Shown here piece after piece: positions 22,791 to 35,869 of a stretch of DNA of 64,000 nucleotides. The first letter of the stretch is position 1. The number at the start of each line of letters is the position of its first letter. The notes beneath the pieces are model-generated. The model had not been told where the DNA came from and made no database searches. It saw only the letters and a list, made by a program, of their open reading frames with translations. The position numbers and the translations under genes are program-made. Source of the DNA: Emydura subglobosa (taxonomy: Eukaryota > Chordata > Testudines > Chelidae); contig ML679960.1 in assembly GCA_007922225.1 (NCBI GenBank), positions 4,286,198 to 4,350,197 of the forward strand. Direction: 5' to 3'.

Positions 22791-23800
22791 TGCCAAATAA
22801 CTGGCGGAGAGGGACGGTCCGAGTGAGCAAAGCACTGGGATGCCAGGCTGGGTTATTGCTTTGAAAACGGGTTAGAACATGTTCGGTTGACATGTTCACC
22901 TTTCCTGGGGAGGAGAGGGGGGAATGAACTGGTTTCAACTATCAATACGAGTTTTGAGTAGTAGTTTTGAAAATCAATGATGCTACTAAGATGCTTAGCT
23001 GGGCTAATACAGCCAATGCACTTCTTGCCTAGCTGTTACATATCTAGTCCTAGTTATTTGTTTCACAGTAGAAAAGGATGCACGCAGACTGCAACACGGG
23101 CAGGGTGATGGAAAAAGACAGATACAGAAAGCAAGTGTCAGGAACACACGAGCAGAACAGGTCCCAAGACATTCATCCGAGCAGCCAATTTCTCTTTCAT
23201 TGCTAGATTTAAAACGGCTTAGAAAAAGTTGTTTTCTGGGGAGAGAAACCGGTGCTCTGGACGGATCCTTCATTTGACAAGGCTGGCCTGAGATAAACCA
23301 TTTCATTGGAAGGAAATGTGAGAATAAAAACAGAGATCTGGATCAGCGTATTTGCGTCTGACTTGCTATGTGGATCTTTAGCTCGGAAACAGAAGGTCTG
23401 AAGTGTCCCTTATCTCCCTCTAAATTGGAAAGCCACGAAATAGAGACCATTGTGAAAGGGAGGACGGTTTAAATCTAGCAGATGGTCTGGACTATTGAGA
23501 TGATACCTACAATGGTAATCCCGACCACCGGTGAGATAATGCTGCATCCAGCACATTCACTGTTCTCTTGCTGATGTCTGCAGCGCGGTCTAAGGCCAAA
23601 CGAAAAGCAAAGAGGAAAAGCCAAGGCGGGGGCAGAAGAAAGAAATCCATGCCTGGTTTTCTTCCGTCTCAGCCTCACTCATTGAATGTGTCAAAGAAAA
23701 AGCGTTTTACAAAGGAATACACTTGAATCGCTTACAGTCAGTATTTAAAAATACAAGGCTTCATAATTGGGATTTTTACTGTAATAAACATCTGGATAAC
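22791..23800. other. Upstream of ARX, no gene seen
   Basis: Unique-looking sequence without coding signal. I recognised no transposon. Confidence 0.5.
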
Positions 23801-26800
23801 TCTTTCAAATGCTAATGTGTGATAGACATTCCGGGGCTGCCTCGGCAGAAGTATTTAATACACAATTTAAGCTGCATGAAGTGTTGGTAACTGAACCACC
23901 AAATCCCCGGGGAAGCTGCAGGACTTTCAAACCCAGAAGGTTTCGTTCGCTTCTCACTTCCCTTTCCCTTCCCTCCTTTGGGCTTAAGCACACATTTTCT
24001 CAGACACTTTAAATACATCTTTGCTGCTGAAAGACGTCTGGGATTTTCTTTGCCTCCTCATTGACCGAGCGATCGCATTCACATCCCAAGCAGAATTTGA
24101 AGTTCACTGTTTATACAGTTGAGGTTCGATTTTAATTGGCACGTTTTAATTATCTGTGCGTCTCCTGGTAAAATGTGCATTTACAGTTCCCATCCTGCTA
24201 AACCATGAGACACGTTGGAGGAATCTCTCTCTCTCTTTTTCCTTTTGTCACCCTAAAATAATTCATTCGCACACTTAGATGATTCACATATTCGAGAGCT
24301 GGGTGGGAGACAGCTCTATTTTTCCTATTAATCATACACATCGACAATCCTCAAGACACAGTTTTCACGTGGGATCTTTAACTTGAGATTCTTTGAATAG
24401 AGCGAATTGTAATAACGTGTGTGTATCTATGCAATATTAGATTTAATTATATAATATAGAATATTATATCTCTATATAATATATAATAACAGTTCTTGGA
24501 AATGTCTGACTTTATACATATATATATTATATACATATATATTTATATGTGTGTATATATATATATAAAGTAAGCATAAATTCAGACATTATTTCCAAGA
24601 GCTGTCGGACACATTAAGGCTCTACATAGCATTTATTTCCTCTTATTTTATTCCTTTTAAAAATACATAGGCGGGCCTGGGTGTTCGTTTCCACACGTGG
24701 AAGATCAATGAACATGCCGATCACATCATTTCCTCACTAAGCTACATTTTAATCATAAATGCCGGTGACTAAAATACAATCAACCAATTTCTGAAGCCCT
24801 TTATGAAATGTCGGAGAAGCTAGATTTCCTCCTGGTGTTGCATTGAAGGACTATTCCCGTTTGCTTTCCCAGTTTTTATTTCTCTGATCGTCGTTCCGAA
24901 ATGCTTGTGAACGCGATTTGGAAGGAAAGTCTTTTTAACTCGGGAGAGAAAAGACCTTGGCACAGACGCATTTTCACATACACCCTGAAATGATCATTCT
25001 CCTGATTCAATGCTCCAACTTCAAAAAGCTACACTTTACTCTATTTACCCCCTTCTTAGTTATTGCTATTATTGACCGGCATGTCAATAATAATTATAAT
25101 TAAAAAAAAAAAACCCCAAACCTAGCCATCAAGTATCAAATGTACATATAACAGATACAGCGCCTGCAAGCAACTTAAGTTACTGACTGACCGGATTTTA
25201 CTGGTTAGATTTTTTCTGAAGACTAGCTTTGCAAGTTTCTTGAATTGTGAAAAAAGAATGTGTTGAACTGTCACAATAAAGGAAGAATTAGTGGGCTGCA
25301 TAAACGAGCAAAAGAGAATTCTTGCTTTTATTTTTCTAATTTTTGTTAACGTGTTAATTTATCCTCCCTCTCTACTATTAAGCAAATAAATGACATGTTA
25401 AGTGCATGGGTATAGAACACTTCTGGCTTGTTCTCTCTGATTGCTTGTCTGATTGATATCCTGTTATCTGGCAAAAAAAATCGGCATTATCCGTTTTCAC
25501 AATCAATAACTAAACTGAAAATGTAATACTGCAACCTGCACGGGATCATAAAGCTTTCAAAATCTGTTGTTTATGGTACAAAGGGGGGCTGTCTATACTC
25601 TACACCAGTTGGACTTGATGTTTACGGGAGAGTATAAGAAACCGGTTTCCTTACACAGTGAAATGTGTTGCAACATGCTACGCTTATGGTACATTTTTGG
25701 GGTTGTTTTTGCTGATACTTGCAAGAAATGTGTATTAAGGCGTTGATAGTAAATCTCCAAACTGGAGCGATTTGGAGTATGTGGAATAAAATTAACCCGA
25801 GACACCTTCATTTGAGATGCTTTCATTTCGGGTGTAAAATGCTCTAATGGGTCTCAAGCAGCCCCGCTCTGCCCGGGTCCCCCCCACATTACGCTCAACC
25901 TCTTCCAAACCTGTATTTCAACAACGGAAATAAACTTCATTTGGAGCCTGCCGACCCATGGAGGAGCCAATGGCGGGAGACAATGAGCCCTGATTACGCG
26001 CGAGGATCCTCTGCGATGCGGTCTTGCCTCTGCCAAGTCACTTTGTTGTTTTATTTTTTTTTTTTAAACAAACTTTCATTCATATATGGTCTTTTTTCTG
26101 CAACCTGCTAATTTAACACTGGAGCGCGTTATTGCAGTGTTAGGGGGAGAGAAAGAGAGAGAGAAAACAACAATACTGCAATGATCCAAATGATACAGTA
26201 GAATTATAGCAATTATAGTTCTACTTGGAGAAGAAAACCTTGCTGAGATCAGCCAAACAAACTGATGCCTTGTAAGGATAACAAGCTTCTGGATTGACAA
26301 CCAGTGCTGAGAAAGGCAGGAGGGCACAAACGGAAATATTTGCCTTTTTTTTTTTTTTTAACTCCAACCAGCCAAGATTAACCTTCTCGACTGTGGCTTT
26401 CATAACAATCTCCTCTTCTGCTCGGTGCACCCAGGACACGGTCTATATTTCAGTGACAACTACAGTTCTGTGCCAGGTGATAGGAGACAATGACATGAAA
26501 TCCCCCTTGGTTAGCCTGAGCCATCCCCTCCCCCACCAAGTTTCCTTTTGCAGGGTTTAAAAGAAAAGGCTCGTGGAAACGCCTAAAAAGGGGTTGATAA
26601 TTGGATTGCCAAGACAATTTGGGCTGGTTTGGCCGGCTGTCAGCTACTCTGGTCAAGCTACACTCGTTAACATCATCGCTTTGGCTCTTGGCTTTGTAAT
26701 CTCCAGCAACCCAACCCGGCCGAGGTAATGACTGATTAGGGCGCTGCTCATCAAGTCACTTTCTCCAGCTGCAAACTCTGCCACTCCCCAGTCGCTGACT

Positions 26801-26880
26801 CCAAGAGACAGCGCCTGTGGCCGCTGGGCTGGAGCGTTGCTCCGGATCGATCCCCTCTAGCTGCCCAGAGCCTGATGGTA
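23801..26880. promoter_or_regulatory. Candidate upstream regulatory region of ARX
   Basis: About 3 kb with no recognisable transposon, rich in homeodomain-type cores and with short GC-richer islets (for example 26640-26830, containing GGTAATGACTGATTAGGG). The lack of repeats next to a developmental regulator, in contrast to the repeat-packed DNA further out, suggests constraint. It contains the palindrome at 24490-24604 and a GA-rich run near 26148-26164. Confidence 0.3.
24490..24604. repeat. Long imperfect palindrome with AT-rich loop
   Basis: The left arm at about 24490-24516 (CAGTTCTTGGAAATGTCTGA...) pairs with the right arm at about 24570-24604 (...TCAGACATTATTTCCAAGAGCTG) with a few mismatches and indels. 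The roughly 55-base centre is almost pure alternating TA. It could be a relic of a small inverted-repeat transposon or a cruciform-prone site. Confidence 0.7.
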
Positions 26881-27450
26881 CTATCGGGGTGTCCTCATCC
26901 CTGCGAGCCCCCCCTCTCTTTCAGCCCCAGATGGCAGCCAGAAACCAAGCACGTGTCAGTAAAGTATTACACCCATGAGAAGCGGCGCCTCGGCCCCAGT
27001 GGCCTCCTCTTCCCATAGGCACTTGGGCAGCTGTGGCTGAAGCTGTTTTAATGAGCTGCTCGGAATAACTAAGCCAACCCTCGCCCGGGTACCCAGTGGA
27101 TCACGCTCCGGTGCTCCCCTCCCCTCCCTGCGGCTCTGCTGCGGGCTGCATTGCGGCTCTCCCGCCAGTGGGGCTCAGAGCGCTGGGGCTCTGCCTCCCC
27201 TTTCACCGCGCCCCGGGCTGCAGGCTGCGCATCGCAAGGAGGACTGGCGGTGGGGGAATTAGCCTCAGCAAAGACAGGCCCACCTGTACCGCCGGTCCCC
27301 AGGCGTTCACGGTCATCAGCCCTCTAAAGCAGAGCGGCAAGGACCGGGTGTCATTCTGGTTCTCCACGCAGGGAACCCGGGGCTTTATTTGGGAGCAGCC
27401 CTGGAGAGAACACAGAAGCCATCAGTTCACGCGGGCCGGAAACTCAACCG
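26881..27450. promoter_or_regulatory. GC-rich islet upstream of ARX
   Basis: A GC-richer segment with moderate CpG content, about 4.6 kb upstream of the ARX ATG. A 121-codon plus-strand open frame (27096-27461) has no recognisable domain and no splice context, so I do not call a gene. It may be a small regulatory CpG island. Confidence 0.3.
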
Positions 27451-30400
27451 CGAATTTCTAGCAATCGGGTTTGGTTTTTTAAGGCGGTCTGTATATTTCA
27501 AGGCTAGCCTGCTGGGCCACAAGCCCCTGAAGTTCATAGGACTCCCATTGACTTGAAGGGCCTTTGGATCTGGCCCCTATTGCCCAGATTAGGGCATTTT
27601 TCCTCAGCCAGAGTTTTTTGCTCTCTTGAGCAAGAAGCGTGCTGGTTACCAGGAGCGAGCGGGGACGGTCTGGTCAGTTTTTCCCTTTGCGATGGTTTAT
27701 CGGTTTTGAGGGACACTGAGGTTCTCACCGCAGCTCCCAAAAGACCCAGACCTCTACAGAAACCCACGGGAAAAGTGGAGCGCCCACTTTAGTCACTACT
27801 GTGCTCCTCTCCGCGACACACATTTTTCTGATTTAGGGTTTGTGGTATAAAATTGCCCAGCTCACATTCGCTAAGCAGCTGCCCCGCTGACTTCAGCCCA
27901 ATTCTTTAACAAGGTCAGTGTAATCTGAACCCCTCTGCACTTGGAGGGGGTGGGGGATTTAAGTGAAAATATTTGCGGTAAGAACCACATTTCCTTGACT
28001 TGTAATGCTCATGCAACCAGTTAATCGTTTATCTTCTCTGTCTCAATCACACGTGAAAAGGAGAGTTTCCCAGTGCCGCACTTTTCTTTTTCAGAAAAAT
28101 TAGAGGGTTCCTGGAGGGAGACCTCTCTGAACATTTGGGCTAGTGAAGGTGTGTAGCTTCCAATTTGAATCGCCTGAGCTTCAGCATATGCATACCCCAC
28201 GTAGTGAAATGAAGTATTTGTGTATATTTTACCTCTCTCTCTTTTATCCTTTAATCAGTAAAGGATTTTAATGTCAAGTCTAGCAAAGAAATGGTTTAAA
28301 GCATCTCCAGGATCTCTTAGACATACACACACGTTATATTAAAATTAACAGACAGCAAGGGATACACGTTTAATTAAATGATCCACTTTATTTTGGATAA
28401 GAAAGGGCAGATCCAAAATCTCCATAGCATTCTATTGATTTTATGACAAACTCAACAGCAAGGACAGAGGGTGAAAGTGAAACAACTTCCTGTATAAGAT
28501 CTGTGGAAACTTTGAAGTGACCTTTTCCAATTCCATTTTTGCTGTACTTCTTATACCACATAGGGCATCATGGTAGTAACTGAGAGCCCATCACAGTAAA
28601 GAGAAATAGATAAACACTGCCCTAACCAAGTAACAACAAGAGGTAAGGACACTTGAGTAAAAAAATACTGAAAAATGTTTGTTTTTCATGGGTATCTGAT
28701 AGCTTCTTCTCAACACTAAAGGCAATGAAGCACATTAGGTCCTAATGTACTAATTACACACAGAATCAAAGTTTTCTTTGGGTTTGTCAGTGGTTCGCAA
28801 CCTTTTCCTTACCTGTGTTACAAGGTCAGCAAATAGTTTGGGGACCACTTTGTTATCTAGTCAAAAGGAAAGGGAGGGTGGTTGTGATTCCTTAAAAATT
28901 GTTCTGGATTTTGCCTTCTAGGTGGTTGAGAATGTATGGTCTAGATGAAACAGCTATGCCGGGAAACCTAATTACAACACGGTGGTCCCCTGCCACTGTT
29001 AAAATAGGGTTTAGTCTTGCCATGGAGACATGAAACATGTTTGAACAGTGTCCCCAAGCCATGTACCGCTTTGGTATGACAAAATTTGTACATTTAGCTC
29101 TAAGCATAGTTTACTTCATGCATGACTGCTTTAACTATGTTAGAGACAAGGGAGTTGTAACTGGCTAACCAACGCACTGTTTGTAAATTGTTGGTGAGCT
29201 CAAGATAACCATAACTGCTAAGGCCTACCTACATTACAGATTGTTACTTTGTGTACCAGGCTTAGAACATGGTTAACTCTACACATAGTTTGTGTTTTGG
29301 AGTCAGTAGTGCTTCTGTTGATGTTAGTGATATCTCTGATGGGTTCCTAACTCTGTGGGTGAACTATCTTTCAACCCTGCTCAGGAGCCGGTCTGTGGCA
29401 CAAATGACAGGCTGTCCCTGGGTTTTAACAAAGTTTTTTGCTCTGTTGGAAAAGTGATAATGATAATAGTTAATATAATTAATAGTAGCTATTTTTCAAA
29501 GATAAAACCCCCCTGGGTTTGATTTATATTTATTTTGTAGGAGGAAGGAGTCCAGCAGTTGTAGCAAAAGGTAGAAACTGTGCTGCTGCCTTAGGTTTGT
29601 GCCTGAGAACCAGGGTTTCTGTGGTCCTCTTCTCTCATCCCTGACATTCTTTAGGCCTGACATTCTCTACATGCCTCAGCTCAGTACTGGTTCTGTAAGG
29701 AATGGAACACATTAGATCATTAATGTATTTGAGGTAAGCAGAAAGGGACCAGAGAAGGCCTGGGTGTGAGGGGAAGTGTGTGTGTATGTGTGTGAGAGAG
29801 AGAGATGCAGATTCTCTCTCTTCATTTGCAACTATTGGGCCTTATAATGTAAGAAAATGGAAGTTAATTTTAAGCAGAACACTGGTATCTTTCCACTTCT
29901 CTAGTTCTGAAATACACCTTGAAATTTTCCTGCCTGCTTTTCCTCCTTTTTTCTATGCAGACTGAGTTTCCCTCCCATCATAACTATGCTTATTTCCTGG
30001 CAATGACAGCTGCCATGGACTAAGCTCTAGATCATTCGCTGTCATAGAGATGTTGACACTTCCATGGTTATTTCTTAAATACTGATTGTTATTTTTCAAA
30101 CTGTTTGATTATGATTCCTTCGAACTCCCTGTCAGTATAGCATCTGACAGAAAAGCCCCAGCCATGTCTATTAGAAGGAGCAGGTAAGGACCCATGTGGT
30201 GTCTGGGTCACGCCGTAGGAGGCTACCATCAACTAACATGATCTTGTGAAGCCCAAATCCGTGCAGTTCACCTCTTTCCTGGGGAGGATATTTTATCCCC
30301 ATGTGGCATGCATTTCCCACATTTCATTTACCCTGTTCTTAATTTAAAGAACACAGTGTCCTTGTTTTAAACTGTACTGCACCTCCTTTCCTCATGCACC

Positions 30401-30882
30401 TGAGTCATAATTCTGCCTTTGGCACATCACAGTAGGTTGAGGTGGAACACAGCTGTTGGGTCACACACTCCCCTTTGCTACATGGAGCAAGACACAAGGC
30501 ACTTAAGCATATGAAAACGAGCAGCAGTGCATCCAAGGCACACTCTTCTTGACCCTAGACTGTGGAAGCCCCTGTCTAAGAATTACACTGGAAGGGCCCT
30601 GTTGATCTGGCAGGAGCAGTGTTCTTCATGGCATCATCCCTTTGGAAACCCCGGAGACTATCTACAGATCTACTATCTTTTACATGGCAGACTCTTCACT
30701 GTCAGAAATGTCTCTTAGGGAAGAAAGATTGAGCAACAGCTGCAAGGGGCCAGGCCATGGCTGTGTTTGTCTCCTGCACCAAGAAAAGAAAAAGGAGGCC
30801 CAAAGGTATCCTGCTGCATAGTGATGTTATTCACAGAAGGGAATGAAAATGTCTTGCAAACTGATTGAAGTATTGAGAAGTG
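27451..30882. other. Gene-poor DNA, no gene seen
   Basis: No supported gene. A short old-repeat-like segment lies at 27520-27590 (CATAGGACTCCCATTGACTT type) and a GT/GA microsatellite at about 29775-29806. Confidence 0.5.
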
Positions 30883-31807
30883 TAGCAAGGCGCTGTGGCC
30901 TTCCTTGGAGCCTGAACCTGAGGAAGGGTCGCGATGCCCCTGCTGGGCAGATTTGGGCCCTGCAGGCCAAACACCCTGGGAGCAGAGGGGCGGAGCCAGG
31001 ACAGGAAGGGGAAGTACAAAAGGCCGGGCTAACAGCTCAGTCATTGGGAAGTTGTTGCTGGAGAAGGTTGTGGCTTGGGCAGAGTGAGCACCCCATTGAT
31101 CAGTGTCCAAGGCCTGCCTGGGCTGCTAGGCCCTAGTAACTGGGAAGAGCTATCAGAGACTGCTGACTGGGAGAACACTCCCCCAAGCTGGCCCTGACCT
31201 AGAGGAGCTGCCCATTGCTGGTGACCCACTGGAGCTGCCTGAGCCTAATGTGCTGGAGGACCCACCAGGATCCTGTGACCTGCAGGAACTGCCATTGGCT
31301 GATGGTCCTGAGGAGTTATCGGACCTGCTGCTGGTTGATGATGAGGGACCATTGGGACTCTTGTCTACCACAGCAGCTTGGAGGAAGATCCTTGGCTCTA
31401 GGTATCTGAGCTCAGGGTGAGAGGAAGTAGCCCAGGGGCAGCTGAATATAGTTTGGCTGAGTCTGTGGCTGCACTGGAGTCTGTGTTGTGGCTGGAACCC
31501 CACTAATCCAGTGGCAGAGTGCCTTTTCCACTGATAGGGCCCTGCAGTGGAGTTGGGTGGGCCTGTGTCCCCCTCTCCCCTTCCCTAGCTATCCTGGAAG
31601 TGCTTGGTTCCTCTGAACCTGCCTGCAGAGGATCCTGAGCTTTGCCTGCCCTGCCCTGCCTGAGGGCTGGGGGCTATAGATTACTGCCTGCCCTGCCCTG
31701 GCTGGGGGCTACAGACTCATAAACCACTAGCTTTTTCCCATATAGCAAGGTGCTGTGGCCTTCCTTGGAGTCTCGTCCTGAGGAAGGGTCGTGAGGCCCC
31801 TGCTGGG
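30883..31807. repeat. Direct repeat (about 65 bp) offset by 860 bp
   Basis: 30883-30947 and 31743-31807 share a near-identical segment (TAGCAAGGCGCTGTGGCCTT... to ...CCCTGCTGGG) with a handful of mismatches. The DNA between is GC-rich and internally repetitive (CTGGAGCTGCCTGAG-like wording). This could be one unit and the start of a second from a long-period tandem array, or terminal repeats of an unrecognised element. Confidence 0.65.
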
Positions 31808-34186
31808 CTGTGTTGCCAGCCTACAAGAAGATACACAAAAGATTGAACTCAAGGAAGGAAATGACAAAAAGATTGACTCATGAAAACTAGAAATGGAGAA
31901 GACCTATTACATAACAGTCCATCCCTTGGTAATGCAAGATTTTTTTTTTCTTCATACTACATTTACAAATGTTTTATTTATCAATCTATTATATCTTTAA
32001 GCATAACAAGCAATGAGAATTGGGAGATTCACTACTACAAAAGCAGTGGAGGCTAGACACTAACAATCTGCTTCCAGATGTTTGCAGTGTAACACACACA
32101 ATGCTTGTTTGGCTTTGTAGTTTCAGTACAAATGTGGTTACTGAGTACAAGTGAGATGTTTATTTTTTTAACTTTTCACTGTGAGTGGGAACATCCCCTC
32201 CACATTCCTACCTGATACTTTAAAATGACCAGGGAAGAGCCTACCTCCTGGAGAATCCGTCCCCTGTATTATGAGTCCAGTACATACGGTGACAGGATGT
32301 CGAGAACTTAGTTAGTACTATGTGAATGCCCATATAACGATAGTGTGACCAATAAAGCATTCAGGTTATGAGCTTCATTATTAGGCCTCAGTGCTTTGAT
32401 TTAAGGAGTTTGCAATAACTTGGAACAAAATATATGTTCATGAAGAAAATAATTTGATACAGTGTCAGTCATAGCACCTTTTCTACCGGAGCCAACTATG
32501 AGTTGACAATTCTCAGCTCCAGAATTGTTTATGTAGGGTTCCAGCTCTTCTCTTATTTGGTATAAATCCTCTCATGGGAAGGACTTGTTCTATATAAAAG
32601 GCCTGTCCTCCCTTTTTGTATTCTCTTCTCCAACACAAACAGAACTTTTGGTGCAGCAAAGCAGCTGGCAATAGGTAAGATTAAGCAAAGGGAATTGGAA
32701 AGGAAAGAACAAACAGGTGAGGGAGAAAGATGGCAGATGGAGGGACAGGACATGCATAGATGTATTGGCTTGCATCTTCCCATTTTGCCTCGTTTTGATA
32801 TTTTCTGCTATATTTCTAAACTTTCTAGATCAATTAATTGGTTATAAGTTAAGGTGCAATTAGTCATCTGTGAGGCTGCAACTCCCCCATTCAGTATCAT
32901 CTATGAATTTCATTGTGTGCTTTCCTCTCTTCTTCCGAATCATTACTGAAGATACTAAAAAAGCTAAGCCGATCGATGGTCACTGCAACATCACACCAGA
33001 CACCACCTCACACTGCTGTTGCTACAGTCCAGTTATATGAATTTAAAAGTGGTGGAAGGACTATTTCATATTCAAGAAAATAATTAATTTTGTAAGTGAG
33101 ATTTTGTCACAGCCAGTATCAAATATTTTTCACTTGTTCTTGGTTACTTTTTAAAAGCCCCATAGAAGGCTACATGTGTTACAGGTGAAGATTACTCACC
33201 TGCTCGATGCTAAGCTCATGCTTAAGTGGTTGGACAATATGGGCCTAATTTTATCCAAAAATCAATCAAGTTTGTCTGGGAGAAATCAATGCTTTATAAA
33301 CCCATATCACTTAATAGCCATTATCTTTCAGTTGCTCAATATTTTTTTCCCCTTCATATTGTTTTACTAGGGATAGAAGTTAGTTGCTGGTAATTGCCAG
33401 GATCATTTTTCTTTCCTTATCTGAAGATTAGTACCACATTTACTTCTCTGCAAGCTTCTTTTACTTGCTTGATTCTTCATAACTGGAAACAAAAATGCCA
33501 GTGGGATAGTAAAATAAGCTCCAATTCAGCAAACTCCAACTGTAATGGGTCTTCTCACATGCATGAATGTAAGCATATGTATTAGTGTTTTGTAGTATCA
33601 GAACCTTAATTAGCACAAGTGCAGCAGTCTACCCATGTACAAGAAAGTTCAGGATTAGAATCTCAGCCCTCATTACTGTATCATATGTGTTGTTATGAAT
33701 TAGTCAGTACCGATGTTCATAGGTTCCTGGTATTTCTACACCTGCTCTTTCTCAATGGCTATAGTGTCAGGTCTCCATTACTTCCTATTTGTCCAGACTT
33801 TTAAATATTTGTGATGAATGGATTTTTAATATAGTCAATATTACAATTGTTTTTGTCTTAATTTAATCTCCTTCTCCTGGAAGCATGAAAAGGGGGGGGG
33901 GAATTACAGCACGGAGGAGGGTCCCCTATTCTTCCTGCTGTTTAGATTTGAAAACCAAAACCTGCAGCACATTCAGCTCCTTCTCTTGGCATTTCCTCTT
34001 CCACTTCTGCTTCTCTATGGTTTTATTCTAATTCCAATAGCTAGGGAAGATGAAAAAGAATCCAGATCTACCAGAAACACAACTAAAAATGAATGTTTCC
34101 CTTGATACACACCCGGAGTGAAGCATGCAGAAGTGAAAAATCAACATTTCAAAAAACACATCTACATAAGATGGATTTCAAACTAA
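31808..34186. other. Gene-poor DNA, no gene seen
   Basis: No supported gene or recognised transposon; open frames here are short and featureless. There is a run of 10-11 G at 33892-33901. Confidence 0.45.
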
Positions 34187-34949
34187 GGCTTGGTCTACAC
34201 TGCAAAGCTCAGTTGATATAAGCAACCTTGCATCAACCTGGCTGTGCATGTGTCCACAGTTAAATTTGTCTCCCCCTGATGTAAGCTTTCCATTATGCCA
34301 ATATAATTACCCCACCTCCCTAAGCAGTGTTGAACCATGGTCAATGTATCGAGGCAAATTTACCCTAACAGTCTTCCAGCAGTTGTCCTACAATGCCTGA
34401 CACTAACCACTGTGCTCACATTTGTGAACTCCACAGTCCAGAGAACAGAAGCTCCCCACACCCTTTAAACCCTTTTAAACTTTCATGGAGATGCTCTGCA
34501 ATCTTTTGCTGAAGGTTTCTAGGGAGGGCAGCCTTATTTCTTTTTCTGTAATCAGACACTTTCCCATACCACTCACTGATAACTTCAGCAAGCACCATAG
34601 TAGCACACAGGCTAGTAGCATATGGGTCTGTCTGGCTTCAGGACACCAACAGCAGCTGTGCTCTCTGTGACTTTGTTGCCCTCAGGAGTGAGATCAGCTC
34701 AATTCACCACTGCCTATGGAAAATGGTGCCAGTATTTTGTGCCATTGCCCTATCTTCATAGTTTCATGCAACCAAGCAATTCCCTCCTCATTTCCCTCAG
34801 CTCTGGTTGGCCATACTCACCCATGGCTGGTGCTGTGAGTGATGCTGTGCACAAGTAGTCTGAGGCAGAAGTGTCATTAAGCATATCTCGTTTAAAACTT
34901 TAGGGGAGCAAGGGAAGGAAGTTCTGAATCTTAACTTACACTTTCTGCT

Positions 34950-35390
34950 GTGACTATCCTGGCAATGGTACCAGTGTGTGTTTTAGCTTCAGCTGCTGCC
35001 AATGTGGCCTTGAGGAGTCTCCCCCTCCACACTGTGGAACACCTGAGCCAGTTAAGGAAGAGAAAGAAGAGGACTCATGATGACAAGTTCGATGAGATCC
35101 TGCAAACTAGTGCTGCATCAGGCAGTGAGAAAGGGGCCTGAAGGAAAGAATGGATAGGGCAAAGGCCCAGGAGTTGGAGAGAGAGATGCTCCAGGACATA
35201 ATGGGGCTTCTCCAGCAGCAACCCAGATGCTGCAGAATCTTGTGGGCCTATAGGTTCAATAATCCTGGGCTTGCCTCCCTTTGCTGTCAAAGCTCCAGTA
35301 TAGCAGCTCCCCACATCCCCCTCAACATGCCACGTGGCATCAGAGGCCACAACCCTACTCCTACCACTCCATACTGGGGGACAGTATGAA
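34950..35390 (+). pseudogene. Harbinger Myb/SANT-like protein remnant (C-terminal part)
   Basis: The wording LRKRKKRTHDDKFDEIL (about 35059-35109) and, in a shifted frame, LEREMLQDIMGLLQQQ (about 35174-35220) match the C-terminal part of the Myb-like protein that accompanies Harbinger transposases in reptile genomes. That protein binds the transposon ends and brings the transposase to the nucleus. The frame is broken between the two motifs, and the N-terminal DNA-binding part could not be followed. A sense AATAAA lies near 35562. Confidence 0.6.
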
Positions 35391-35869
35391 CAACCCTGGT
35401 TCCCATATGCTGACCTGTGAGAGCCACAGTTGATGTATGTGTAGCTAACATAGACATGAACGTTTCTTCCCTTTCTTTAAGCTCTGTTCCTTACACTTAT
35501 TAAGGGTTTAATGTATTTGCTTTTAATTTGCACAGAATTTTTTTATGTATTTTTGTTATTCAATAAAACTCTATATTTTGGAAAATAATTCAGCTTTAGG
35601 GGTTCTCAACATATCCTGCAGAATGGCTGGTGATACTAGAAGCACTTACGGACTTGTAGTTGTAAATTGTGACACAACTCATAGGCTCAGTGACAAACAG
35701 TGTAATAATCATAAATGTACAGCAAGCACCCCAGAAGTAGTAGATACAGTGTCAGTGCTATATTCATAGCTGTACCTCAAGCACCATTCAATTCCTAACA
35801 GGCCCTAAACTGCAGGGCCAAGTAGAGCTCTTTCAAAGCCTCCGTGAGTTCTGTGTTGAGATCTTCTGA

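Noticed and set aside
24490..24604. microRNA precursor reading of the palindrome
   Set aside because: The loop of about 55 bases of TA repeat is far larger than in typical precursors, and no conserved microRNA was recognised.
27096..27461. 121-codon plus-strand open frame upstream of ARX
   Set aside because: GC-rich chance frame; no domain, no conservation evidence and no splice sites that join it to anything.
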